Made by a program: the position numbers and the translations under genes. From assembly GCA_012932295.1 (NCBI GenBank), contig JAAONU010000001.1:44923134-44987133 (forward strand): a stretch of DNA of 64,000 nt, read 5' to 3'. Below are positions 25,427 to 37,629 of the stretch, one piece after another; the first letter of the stretch is position 1; each line of letters opens with the position of its first letter. The notes under the pieces are model-generated. The model did not search any database and had not been told where the DNA came from. It was given only the letters and a program-made list of their open reading frames with translations. Source of the stretch: Cyclina sinensis (taxonomy: Eukaryota; Mollusca; Bivalvia; Venerida; Veneridae).

Positions 25427-26083
25427 TATTGAATATTTTTTCTCTGTCACACATTTACCTGACTTGCAACTTAGACTTTGAATATCAATGGAAACTATCG
25501 TTTAATTTTATTAAATAATTCCAAGCGAAGCATTCATAAATGATAAGGACAATCTCAAGTGATATTGACCTGACAGCATTCGTCTTAGTATGATCATAAA
25601 CGTTTATGTCTGCTAGATATAAAACAGTAAAATAACTCTCAGAAATATACCAGAGACATCACACTTGGTCTTTTTTACGTTCGCAGTAGAATCAATTTTA
25701 TATGTGGAAAGCCGTGGAAGATCTGAGAAACAATGGTAGCGGTCGTATAATCCTCATATAATAAGAATAAAACCATACGTGGTTTCCTGCGCTGAAACCT
25801 TGACACCTTATTCTTTTATTGTATTATAATTGTAACGATTCTTACTACAGTCTATAAGATCATACAATTAGAGACAAATATTGAAATAACTGTAATAAAT
25901 TGCATCATTCATGCTTTTCATTCAATGAATGTTTCCATGGTGAATTTTATTGATAAAAGAGATATAACATTGCAGAAGATATAACATTCTTTTTACAAAT
26001 ATATTTAAATCAAGCCCACGCAAAGTGCAATCTCTTAAAATAATTTTTAACATCTGAAGACTGTTGTAGACAGTACTCTTTTA

Positions 26084-26517
26084 CTACCGCTTGCAAAACT
26101 GATAAGAATTTCACGTTTTCGGAAAGCGGTAAAAAGTGATGTTCCGATGATTATTTTAGTAGCTTAAACTGTCACTTTACTGATCATCCAATCACAATGA
26201 GGCAGTTTTTTTCCAGGTATACAGCCCTGTCAATAAAACTGCGTCTTGCAAACTACCCGCAGCCAGAAAAATGTGCCTGGGCGGCGCCAAAGTTGCTGTG
26301 TCGTAATTGTCGCCGCGTTGCTACCGGAAATCTTCACTTGATTTTTTTTCATAACCGCTATTCCATTTCTTACACAAGAATGACACTATTAACAGGTAAA
26401 AGGCGGAGTTTGAAAGAAACACATTGGGCGGCGCTTTAATTAATTTTTGACAGGTGTACCGTAGAGTCTCATTCTTTACCTATCAGTGTAAACTCAAATC
26501 AGTTTTGCAAGCGGTAG
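26084..26517. mobile_element. MITE copy 2, with empty site in A2
   Basis: 434 bp, ends CTACCGCTTGCAAAACTGAT and ATCAGTTTTGCAAGCGGTAG, flanked by TA (26,082-26,083; 26,518-26,519). The corresponding A2 sequence near 34,985 runs straight through a single TA (GTACTATTTTTAAATGATAA), an uninterrupted target site. This fixes the element's ends and shows insertion into A1 after the A duplication, or loss from A2. Confidence 0.92.
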
Positions 26518-27242
26518 TAAATTGATAACATCGGTCCAGTTCATGTACAATCCAATTTTATACCTTAGGACACATCTCCAAAAATTTCATAATTATGAAA
26601 CACACGGCAAATGTTTAATGTGTAATCATTATGGTTTATTTGATAACATTCCAATTTGGCCAAAATACCGATTATATAGTAGATTTCTTGCAAATTTTGT
26701 TTGTTCAAAATCAGTAATTTTGCCCTCTATTTAAAAAATGATTGTGATATGTGTCTTTCTCAGCAAAAGCACAGATTACTCTATAGAGTCATGTGCAATG
26801 GTAGCCTTTTAAACTTAACGTTATTTACCACTCATCAGCTTGGAAGTACAGTTGTATCACATACTGGTTTAAGTAATAAGATATTTGAAATTTGGTCATA
26901 GCCATGCCAAGTTCTAGTTTTATGATACCTTATAACAGAGGTAAAGAACTTTCTATTGTTCTTCCCAGAATGAGAATTTAGAGAAACTAAATGACAAAAA
27001 AATTAAATGTAGGAAACTTAAGGTCTTACAGCTTATGGTGTTCCATCTTTGTATTTGGAACTATCTGCATACTGTAAACAAGAGATCCGCAGGGAAGACT
27101 TATTACCATCATCTTAAGGAATGACGTTTGAAGATCTTTTACGTATCAGAGATGAAACACTTACGCAATATTTAAAGTTTTACATATGCTTTATTTTTTT
27201 TAATGTTCTTTTCATTACGTCGGGGTTGTATGTCTTTACATA

Positions 27243-27435
27243 CGTAAGTCACGTTCACTGGCTGACAACTGAGTCTGGTTTTACACTCTCATTTACCACC
27301 ACGATACCTAAATTAAATCATTAAATCAATTCTTACACTGAAGTCTGCTGTGTTAGTTATGGGCATTTTCAGACAGGAGTGCAATGATCAATGCGCAGTG
27401 ACATTTATGGCATACCAGTACATACAGTGATGTGA
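27243..27435. other. Highly conserved island shared by A1 and A2 (A1 copy)
   Basis: From GTAAGTCACGTTCAC to ACATACAGTGATGTGATTTG, the two copies differ at about five bases plus a 9-bp indel in roughly 190 bp, while flanks on both sides diverge far more. No conserved reading frame explains it. Counterpart at 35,715-35,930. Confidence 0.7.
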
Positions 27436-28162
27436 TTTGTTAATTTTCGTTTGATTATAAATCAAAGACAGACGTGCCTATAATAGTGCTCAAGTATAAA
27501 TGTCATTTACAGTTTAATTGATAAACATTCTTCCATATCTACATGAATTATGGTTTCCTACACAATTACAGAAGACCATAACCTTCATACCCAGGAATTA
27601 CTTCTGTGAGACGTGAACTTTTTGAGCAAAATATGAGATCAGTGTCTAAGAGAACCAAGATCAGTAGAATTTGAATATCACGGAAACCTAACACTAGGCT
27701 TTGACAACATATGTGGCTCTTTTAAAGACCGTAGTTAAAATGTAAAATTAAAATTTATAAGCAAACTTTTAACGTAAAACAGGCATATTTAGCTAATGAG
27801 CAAATTGAAGATTGCTGCACAGCCCTAAAATAGCACTAAACAACACCATGTCTGTCTAAATTGGCAAATATTATATTTAACATTGAGATAAATACAATAA
27901 AAAATGTACATGTATCTGGTGAACTCAATGAATATACATTTGGAATCCTTTCTGATCCTGGTATGGGTCTCTCTGGACACCGTGCTATATGTGCATTAAG
28001 GAAAGATAAATTGCCAGCTAAATGTATTTTTAGCAAACCAATGACGTTCATTGAGGAACCCAAAACAAGGTGCAAGTAAATAAGCCACTAATGTATTACT
28101 AGTTCTAATTTGAAACAAGTTTTGGTATTTGATTCAGAAATCTCTCTCTGAGGAAGCTGAAA

Positions 28163-28245
28163 CGTATTTCATCAATCAGTCTAGCTCGTGTATTATTTAG
28201 TGATGGGTTGCATAAGTGTCAAATCTTTCTTGTTACATTATACTG
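28163..28245. other. Second near-identical island of A1/A2 (A1 copy)
   Basis: About 82 bp beginning GTATTTCATCAATCAGTCTA match 36,960-37,042 with one difference seen. No open frame is conserved around it. Confidence 0.65.
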
Positions 28246-29919
28246 TATACATTGCTTTGTCTGTCTCAACGTTACATAAATCATTGTGTGTGATAAATTC
28301 AGCCTTTTCCTAATGTACGAGCAAATATAAACAGTAATTCAATCAGGAAGTTACAAAAAGTATATAGATTGCCATGTTGTTTTAAGGAACACAATAAGAT
28401 TACGGATATTTTTTTTCTAATCTTATTTTATCAGTGTGTTGTTTACAGAAATAGAGAATCCACATTATTTTAAATTATCATTTGCAAACTTATCATTACG
28501 AACAATGTAGCATATACATTTTTTTAAAACTATCCTTTGAAAACTTGCTCACAGCTTGAGCACGGTTGTTACGTGACATTTGGCTGTAAGGTTAAGAGTT
28601 ATCTCCCATTGTGAATCAGAGTTGTACCAAAGAAAAGCTATTGCGACATTCTCTACCCATTACTTACCCAAATACCACAATATTATTATAACTTAAATCT
28701 TTAAGGCTCAGATTCTTTTTCATGATAATATACTTAGTAAATAGTTTTATTTGCGGGGATCTTCAAAATTTTTGTCAAGGAGATATTTTTGACATTTTTT
28801 TGAATAAAGAATCTTCTCAAGCACCTGAAATAACTATTGTTTAGAATACCATAGTTGTTCCTTTCCATTTTACTGTCGTGTTAAAAAAATCTGATTTCCT
28901 CTTCGTTATGGCACCACCACGTTGGAAGACTGCTTATGCACTTTTATAACATTTCAGCATACCATATGACTATGCAGCGTGTTCCATGGGGAGACGAAAC
29001 ACACTTGGCTATTTAGTGATGCTTTACACAGAGTTTGCTTTAATTTAAGCCACTACTTCCAAGGTAATTCGTGGATGATGAAGATCACGTTTTTAACCTG
29101 ATAGATAAAAATGCAGTTAATGTAACACAGAACATATATTTTCTTTTTTACAATAGGAATTGCGTACTTTTTTATCAACAATATATATCAAATGAAAAAA
29201 TGTAAATAATAATAACGTTTTTGTTATGCACATTTACATAATTGTGTTTATGTTTTGCAAAAAGAAATTTATTCTTGTCCAACGTTACATTTCAGAAGGA
29301 TTATCAAATACATATGAGAGAAAAACCAAAATGTTGGTCACAAAGTGTAAGACATTTTACTTGGCACATTAAGCATACAGTCAAATAAACTTCGTCGGAA
29401 TAATGAAGACTATCAGAATAGTGGATTCATAGTTGGAATACTACGGCGTGATCCTGAACTACCAAATAAATTAAAGGATAAAGCAATTTTAAACTTTCAC
29501 TTTTTATAGTTGATAAATTAAAAAAAGTAGAACAGTTTTTGTTTGCCTGGCAATCAAACGTTACTCTAAGACATAGTGTTCTAGAAACTTCATTATGTGT
29601 GTTGCGTTACGAAATGTGGGCGGTTTCAGCGTCCTATTAAATGAATTATCAGTTTTTGTTTTTATTAAATTTCTCTGAAACCACCAGATGGTTACCATCT
29701 TATCGCGTTATCAGTTCCCCCACTTTTTTTTCTTGAAAAAAAATACGTTTTTCAAGAATTGCTCAGTGCTATTCAAACGGTTTTAAAAATTCAAACTAGT
29801 CCTAATTTAATGCAAAGTTGTATTTCATTCAATTTATTTTACCACAACGAGTCGGTTCAATAATTCATTAGCACAACATATTTCCAACGTCTATGGTTTA
29901 AAAGCTTTAATCGATTATG

Positions 29920-30060
29920 TGCCACTTGATTTATTTGTCTGTTAACAATAAATGAAAGAAATCTAAGAAGTAAGCAGATTGAGTAGCTGCTAAGCCATGT
30001 TCATCTTCAATAAGCTATAAATAGAAAATAAATCAAAGCAATGACGTCATTAGATGTATA
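29920..30060 (+). promoter_or_regulatory. TATA/CRE module, copy in A1
   Basis: ACTTGATTTATTTGTCTGTT and ATGAAAGAAA lead to the TATA-like CTATAAATAG (30,015-30,024) and, 17 bp on, TGACGTCA (30,042-30,049). Related modules occur in A2, B1 and B2. A promoter role is inference; no transcript start or coding frame supports it here. Confidence 0.4.
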
Positions 30061-30855
30061 TTCTCATGTTTGCAAATAGCAGCACTTAAATGTAGGAAAC
30101 ACTGCAGCAGTAGGCTAGTTTAAGAATATTAAACTAATTTGTAACGAATTGAAAATTAACTGTTAATTAAAATCTCCAAAACATATCTCCAAATGTCTAC
30201 AAAAGTAGGCAGGACGAGTTTCTAGTTGATTAAGAAGCAGCTGAAGTATTTTTCTGGACTTGTTCATGAAAAAGTTTCTCGCACAAGTTTAAGCTGCAAA
30301 CTGCTCGAAACTATGTGGTTTATTTCCAAATGTTTATTGCTTTTTCAAACAAAACATTTTTAATAATTTGAGCATAACTAAAACATTAACACATGCTCAT
30401 GGTGAAGTTCAAGCTAGATTTCCACCTTATGTTACGTGCATCTTCTGGTGTATGTTTCCCCTTCATATTACTTGAAATGCTTTCTTGACGTCTTTGGCCA
30501 AAATGTCTTGCCTTGCTGTCGATGATGCCCGATATTTGCTCCGAAAAGGTGCTAAAACAGACGTAAGTGCATAATTGCGAAGCTTCATGCCAACCTTCTT
30601 CTGCTCTCCCCTGTTACTCATGCCAACTCCACCATCCATTTCAGAAAGTAAACTGAAGGGAATTATCGCCGCTTAAATAATAAAAGAACATATAAAATAA
30701 AACTTGTGGTAGAGACGAAAACACTTTTTGTACTATATTCAACTTACATGAAGTCCATTTGACCAGCAGCCATAAGCTTATAATAATAATTTGAGTTCAT
30801 GATAGTAACAAACAGACAAGAATTGCACGGTTTTGGCGATATGTATTCTATATTC

Positions 30856-30894
30856 TGTGTGTGTGTGCGTGCGTGCGTGTGTGTTTTATTTTAT
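30856..30894. repeat. (TG)n/(TGCG)n microsatellite
   Basis: A simple TG/GCGT run of about 39 bp. Confidence 0.85.
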
Positions 30895-31120
30895 TTAGTT
30901 CTTTACGCTTATATCAATAAATTATGCTACGTATTTTTCAAGAATTCAAATCTTATACAGTTGCAGATATATCTTTCGAATTTGTCGGTTACAGATAGTG
31001 CACTTACAAATTTCTCTTAATCTTATTCAAAATATTTTTTTGTAAAATTATATCTGTACTGTACTTCAGCTTCCAACAGTTATAAAGTTATTACACTGTT
31101 TTGCATTTCCACCAATTTTA

Positions 31121-32889
31121 GACCGTTCCAATGCTGGTTTCATTCTGCTCTAACCCATCACTGCATAAAATGTGCAACATGGTTGTTTCAACTTTGACAA
31201 CAAATTGTCATATAACGGATAGCTACTGTTTTCAATGATTCCCCTTTATTTTCATTAAAGTCTGTCAGAGCGTAGCTCAAAAAACTTGTTCCCTAAGTAA
31301 TAACTTTTTTTCTTGCATTTCCTGTACTATGTTCCTCTGTTTGGAATGATCTGTCTTTATTATTTTCAATAATGGTAGAGCATGGCTCTAAAACTTACAA
31401 AAAATGTAAAACAACGCATATCAGAAAAAAAAACATAGTAAGAAATCACAGCCTCCCCACACAGTCAAAAAGTAGAGAGGAAAAAGAGCATAAATTTTCA
31501 TATCAATTAAAAAAAACAACTCGACAAACAATTTGCGAAAATGAGAACCCGCCTTGGAACCGTCAGTGGCAAAACATTTGACAAGTGATTTAGTTAATAT
31601 TTCACATAGTGATGGATGGTATTGAGAGGAAGTGCATTATGTAAGAACCATAACCTCAACTATTACTTTCTTGAATGTCTCCCTTTGTTTTCAGTCTTTT
31701 AGCAATACTTTTGTCCACTATTTGCTCCATAAATGTTGATAGAAATTTGTTGAAACTTCGTGCAGTTATAAAGTAATATAAGGAGCGTAAGTCTACCTGA
31801 CCTTGTCTATTTCTATTTAAGCTTATTTACCGACGGTACCGGTTGCCCATATGACCGACGCCCCCTGAAGAAATTAGTAATTTTATGTTGTGGGGGTAGT
31901 GCAAGATACAGAAAGCATCCCATTTCAGAGACACTCCTGGTTCTTTTGCATGCTCAGTGTATAGCACTGATACATGGGACCTCGTTTTAACGTCGCATCC
32001 GAAAGACAATTAGTAATGTTAGTGGAGGAGCGGGGGATCGAACTCGAGACCCCTGGTATACCAGTCCAGCGCGTTACCACTGGACCACATCCGCTCCTAG
32101 TTACCTTGTCTTGAAATTATTTCCCTTAAATATACTTTACTCTCTGGCAGAATGGGGGACATCAGTGGATTATCTACCCTGAATACTCTCTGATATTACA
32201 TTGATCCTTCCATTTGGATTCCTCTTCTTTCATCGCTATCTTCTTTTTGGTATGGTGATAATTAAGCCTAATTATTTGCAACAATGGTAGTCAGATAACA
32301 TTTAGCTTAGCAACATATTTTGTTAACACTATTATGTTTGTTTTTTGATAATCCTAATATTTTTTTTATTGTATAAATGACAATTTTCAGAACTAAAGGT
32401 CAAGACTATAACATAGAGAAACAAGGATAAAATTAGAGGATTCCAAATGAAAGGACCAATGTGCATTTTGGTCTGTCTTTGATATTATCTGAGTAAGGGA
32501 GATACTTTGTTATCAGGAATGTCCCTCATTAAAGGAACTTATTTGTTATTTTATTATGTCTCTAATATCTTAATAAACATGTCACAAACACAGCTCAATA
32601 CTTGCTCAGGGGATTTAGTTGATATTTCACCCTGTGACGGAGAACTTTGAGCAGATGTGCAATATGCAGGTACAATAAATATTGCTTGCCTTATTTTTTC
32701 AAATCTCTCTTTGCCACCATTCCATTGGCAATATTGCTCCGGCAGGAGATTGTCATGCCAGACATTGCTTTTTCTGATTTCTAAGAACTCAACAACATTA
32801 CCTTATACTTTGGTGAGCATTTTGGAGTCATGCCGTATTTGTTTACGTCATTTTTGAATTCTCTATCTGCTCTCCAATATGTGATTGGT
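31121..32889. other. Spacer between A1 and A2, decayed repeats
   Basis: No gene. At about 31,580-31,700 and 32,610-32,720 two degenerate copies share GATTTAGTTGATATTTCAC-like and AGAGGAAGTGCATTATG-like segments with the 5,770-8,260 family. The inverted SINE lies between them. Confidence 0.55.
31810..32100 (-). mobile_element. tRNA-derived SINE, best-preserved copy
   Basis: On the minus strand it begins GGAGCGGATGTGGTCCAGTG with an A box (TGGTCCAGTGG), then B box GAGTTCGATCCCC, then the body AATTGTCTTTCGGATGCGAC and GAGGTCCCATGTATCAGTGC, and AAAGAACCAGGAGTGTCTCT. Boxes A and B are near consensus for Pol III internal promoters. It is not a tRNA gene: the cloverleaf is incomplete and the SINE body follows directly. 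Confidence 0.85.
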
Positions 32890-35714
32890 ATATTCTTTAT
32901 ACAGATAGTACATATATACAAAAGTCCTGCTAGAATCATTCTCATATTTTAACACTTGGTGCATGCTGCTGTTTGGTCATTGAAAAATTTAGTGAGGGTC
33001 AAATTATGTTGTAAGGATAAGAGTAATGACCTTTAAGATGTCAAAATATAACAAACGTACATAATTTAGAATCCTATCTGATAAAACAATTTTATGATAA
33101 ATTCTAAAAATAAACGAAACAACGTTTTATATAGAAGGCAGTGTTGTTAACTTGATTTTACAGAATTCTTCATATGAACCAGCATTTCATATATTGTCAT
33201 GGTGAATCTCTTCTCACCCTTGAAATAAAAATGTATTGTTTTGAAAGTGTTCAATTGAAAGATGCGGTAACAATGACTGCGATTTTTAAACGTTTCTTTA
33301 TCCACAAGAGGGAGTGGGCATGTCAAAAATAGAACATGGAACTTTGTTGTGTAAAAGCTTGAGTTTTTAAAGTCATCTTTTTTGGAGTGTCATGCAGTGG
33401 TTGTTGGCAGGTATTTCTGCTGTAACTATATAAGAAACATTGCCCAAGATTAGCTTCTTTACCAGATAATAACAACCTTTTTCTTCTCTGTACATAAGTC
33501 ATATATGATAGTTATTACATTTGTACTGAATTTGGTTTACTTGTAAAAAATAATATGCTAGAAAATGCTTTTACACTTGTTCAGGATGACAAAAAGGAAC
33601 TCGTTTTCTGTACTCTTGACAACTTGCACTAAATAATCTATCATCAGAAACTGCATTCAGTTCTAAACGGAAACATGGTAGACAGAAATCTTGGTAATAA
33701 AAGAGTTAAGAGATATCTTCGTGATCATTGTTCAGTGACATTTAGCGTGTTAATAAACGTAATATAATTTGTTTCTCTCAGGATTTGTATGTAGAATGAA
33801 AGATAATAGTTTCTTTGATATCAAAAGTAAAAATAGAAACCGTATTTTCTCTTGCTTAGAATCTGCGCAGAAAGATTTCTCTTGCTTAAAATCTGCTTAG
33901 ATAGAGATTTTCTGCAATAATCAGTCACAAAGTTAACAAGCTTACAGGATTAGCATTTAGAAATTCAAACATGGGTGATTTGTAGTATACTCATACGCGT
34001 AAATACCAAATTTTTGTAGAAGACTACGAAAACTGTCACGTGTTTCATATATTTATGAAAGCAGGAAACATGTAGTTTTCAATTCACTATCAGCTAGTTG
34101 ATATTTAAGTAACTTCTTAAATGTATGAAAAGGTTTTATCTTGGGTTGCAGAAGACTGAACAAATATTCAATATATGTAGTACCATGACTGCTATACTCT
34201 AGTCATAAGTATCACTAGAGATTAATGTGACAATGTTCGGTAGAGCTTTTGGCTAAGTCGTTCCCTCGGGTTAGTATCTCGTGGGAACGAGATAAAAAAA
34301 GAGTAGTGCAATTTAAAAAGGAGTTGTGCATGTCAGCTCTGTGCCACCGTATATATAACCTAAGCTGTAGTAAAGACATTGAATGTCAAAAAATAGAAAC
34401 CAATATTAATTAAATGATTCCAAGCAAAGCATTTATTAATGATAAGATAAAATATCGCGTGACTTTGACCTGATCGATTGCTGTCTTTGTCTTGGTATGA
34501 TCATAAACTTTGATGTCTGCTAGATATAAAACAGTAAAATAACTTTCAGAAATATACTAAAGACAGCACACTTCGTCTCTTTTACGATAACAGTAGAATC
34601 AATTTCATTTGTGGAAAGCCGTGAAAGATTATCTGAGTAACAATGGTAGAGGTCGAATAATCTTTTTATGATAAAAAAATACGTGGTTTCTTTCGCTTAA
34701 ACCTTGATATCCGTCGACTTATTGTCTTATTCTATTTCTTAAAACAGTCTATACTATTATCATACAAATGAAGACAAATATTGAAATAACTGTAATAAAT
34801 TGCATCATACATGCTTTTCATTCAATGTATCGGTCTGTTTCCATGGTGAATTTTATTGATAAAAGAGATATAACATTACAGAAGATATAACTGTCTTTTT
34901 ATAGATATATTTAAATCAAGCCTACACAAACTGTAGTGTCTTCAAATTAACAAACGTATCAAACATGTTGTAGATAGTACTATTTTTAAATGATAAAATC
35001 GGTCCAGTTCTTGTACAAACCAATGATTTATTTTTGTTCAAATCCCCAAATTTCATAATTATGATACTCATGTCAGACAATAATGCTGTAATTATTATGG
35101 TTTATTTGATAACATTCCATTTTTTAAATTATTTTCCGAAATATCGATGACATGGTAGCTCTACTATTAATATTGTTGTCTCATCAATCATAGAAATCAC
35201 TGTCCAAAACGTGATATGTGTCTTTCTCAGTTGATGCGCTAATTACTCTACAGAGGCATTTGCAAAGGCAGCCTTTTAAACTTAACGTTATTGAGTATCC
35301 TTTCATATATAACCACACATCAGCTTTGAAGTACAATTGTATCACAAACTTGTTTAAATAATAAGATATTTCAAATTTTGGGCTAGCGAATCCAAAATAG
35401 TTTTATGACACTTTCTTACAAAAGTAAACAACCTGGACGTGCACCTATCCCAGGAACAACATGAAGAGAAATTAAATGACTGAAAAAATTTTTTTGTAGG
35501 AAAGTCTTACAGCTTATGATATTCCATTTATAATACTTGGATCTATCTGTATACAGTAAACAAGAGATCTAAAGAGAAGGCTAATAAACATCGTTATAGA
35601 AAATGACAAAATGTTAAATATATATCAAAGATGAAACCTTTTCCTAAATCTATCTTGATATTTAAAGTTTTTAATATGCTACGCAGGGGTTATTTTTACC
35701 TATGTCTGTACATC

Positions 35715-35930
35715 CGTAAGTCACGTTCACCGGCTGACAACTGAGTCTGGTTTTACACTCTCATTTAACACCACGATACCTAAATTAAATCATTAAATCA
35801 ATTCTTACGTGGAAACTACTGAAGTCTGCTGTGTTAGTTATGTACATTTTCAGACAGGAGTGCAATGATCAATGCGCAGTGACATTTATGGCATACCAGT
35901 ACATACAGTAATGTGATTTGTTAATCTTTT
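35715..35930. other. Highly conserved island (A2 copy)
   Basis: Counterpart of 27,243-27,435, with a 9-bp insertion (GTGGAAACT) relative to A1. Confidence 0.7.
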
Positions 35931-36959
35931 CGTTTGATTATTAATAAAAGAGAGATGTGCCTATGATAGAGCGCAAGTTAAAGCAACATTTACAAGTTAA
36001 TTGATATGCACTCTTCCATACCTACATTGATTATGATTTTCCATATAATCACAGTAGACAATAGCCTTCATACCCTGGAAATAAATATATGAGACGCAAA
36101 CCTTTTGCTTAATATTTACATCGGCACTGTAGTCAAAATGTACGAAACAGAATCTTATATGTAGTCTCTTGTCATGGCGTATATAATATAAATGAATAAG
36201 GTAAAGAATTGGACTTACTTGTTACTATCATATGTTCAAACAAAGGAAAAAATAACCATGCTCCTGTTTAACAAACGTTTATTCTTTACATGAAGATGAA
36301 AAAATGATTAAAAAAAAAATCCTTGAAAAGTATTCATGTGCCAATATTCTTCATGAAAGTTTTGTAATCGACCAATGCACACATTCAGGTTTGCTTTGTT
36401 TATCCTTTTATTGTCTGAATCAGACATATATGGATAGACTGAGATCTGTGTCTAAGAGAACCAAGATCAGTAGAATTTGAATTTCACGGAACCTTAACAC
36501 GAGGCTTTGACCTGTATGGCTCTTTGAAAGACCGTAGTTTAAATGTAAAATTTGACTGTCGTCAGTTTATTAAGGAGACTTTCCCTAAAGAAAACAGGTA
36601 CATTTAGCTTGTGAGCAAAAGGAAGATATCTGCACAGCTCTATAATAATCCTGATCACCGTGCCTGCTTGAATTGGCAAATGATATAATGTTGATGTGCG
36701 TTTTGATAAATAAAATCAAAATGTACATGTATCTGGTCAACTCAATGAATATATATTGGGAAACATTTTCGATTCTTGTAAGGGATTCTCTGGACCACCA
36801 CGCTATGAGCATTAAGGAAAGATAAATAGCTAGCTAAATGTATTTTGGCAAAGCTATGATGTTAACTGAGGAACACATAACAAGGCAATAGTAAGTGAGT
36901 CACTTAAGTATTACTAGTTCTAATTTGAAACACGTTTTGGGATTTGATAAACGTTAGAA

Positions 36960-37042
36960 ACGTATTTCATCAATCAGTCTAGCTCGTGTATTATTTAGTG
37001 ATGGGTTGCATAGGTGTCAAATCTTTCTTGTTACATTATACT
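36960..37042. other. Second near-identical island (A2 copy)
   Basis: Counterpart of 28,163-28,245, lying about 370 bp upstream of the BEL insertion. Confidence 0.65.
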
Positions 37043-37414
37043 ATTACATTTCTTACCTAACGCAGCGTTGTTTGTGATGAATTTAGCTTATTCCTATTTT
37101 CGTGCAAATATAAACATAACGTCTTAGCATACATTCAATAAAGAAGTTACATAAAGAAGATTGCCATGCTGTTTACGGAACACAATATATCACCTATGGT
37201 GAGCTTTCTATTCTTATTATTTCGGGCTGCTGTGTAAAGAAATGCATCATTTAATTGTTAATTGTTTGTGGTGTCCCTTTTTTAATTGATCACTTTAAGG
37301 GAGGCTGTTTTCTGACTGTGGTTTGTCCATATATGCATTTTTTTTCCAAAGACAATAATTATGCCGTGAGGTAAGGAGTTATCTCCCGTATATTAGAGAT
37401 GCACAAAGATGGCT

Positions 37415-37603
37415 TGTTGTGAATGTAACGTTATTTGCCGCGCCGCGCTTTTCTATGTAACGTCTTTGACGTCACGTCGTATAATTATATTGTTTTGTTG
37501 TCGTTGCTATTATATGTAAACAGTTGGTAATTTGAACCGAGAGTAAAAGGAAGAACCTAGAACACAACGCATTTGTTTATTATTCAACCCACGCTATACG
37601 ATA
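37415..37603 (+). repeat. 5' LTR of BEL element
   Basis: Begins TGTTGTGAATGTAACG and ends CCCACGCTATACGATA, 189 bp. It contains a CRE-like TGACGTCA at 37,467-37,474 and a TATA-like ATAATTATAT shortly after, the likely core promoter region by inference. The end does not finish in CA; the boundary is set by the target duplication, with one T of ambiguity at 37,604. Confidence 0.95.
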
Positions 37604-37604
37604 T

Positions 37605-37622
37605 TGGTGCCGTGACCAGGAT
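37605..37622 (+). promoter_or_regulatory. Primer-binding site of BEL element
   Basis: TGGTGCCGTGACCAGGAT starts one or two bases after the 5' LTR. The leading TGG pairs with a tRNA 3' CCA. I cannot name the primer tRNA from memory. Confidence 0.75.
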
Positions 37623-37629
37623 AAAGGAT

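Larger units (their letters stand above)
22440..31120 (+). repeat. Segmental duplication unit A1
   Basis: Co-linear with A2 (32,890-47,100) in the same orientation. Anchors (A1/A2): AGTCCTGCTAGA at 22,479/32,924; CAGATAATAACAAC near 23,080/33,455; CATGACTGCTAT at 23,482/34,185; TGCTAGATATAAAACAG at 25,611/34,515; the 27,243/35,715 island; the 28,163/36,960 island; the TATA/CRE module at about 30,015/45,975; GATATCTTTCGAATTT at about 30,968/46,908. A1-specific material is the MITE at 26,084 and about 1.8 kb at 23,650-25,470 including an inverted composite repeat. No reading frame is shared intact between copies, so I see no protein gene in the unit. Ends are approximate. Confidence 0.85.

Noticed and set aside
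27836..28079. Overlapping frames on both strands in unit A1
   Set aside because: The A2 counterpart at about 36,680-36,895 has stops and indels in both frames.
31810..32100. A tRNA gene suggested by good A and B boxes
   Set aside because: No complete cloverleaf; the SINE body follows and two further copies share it.
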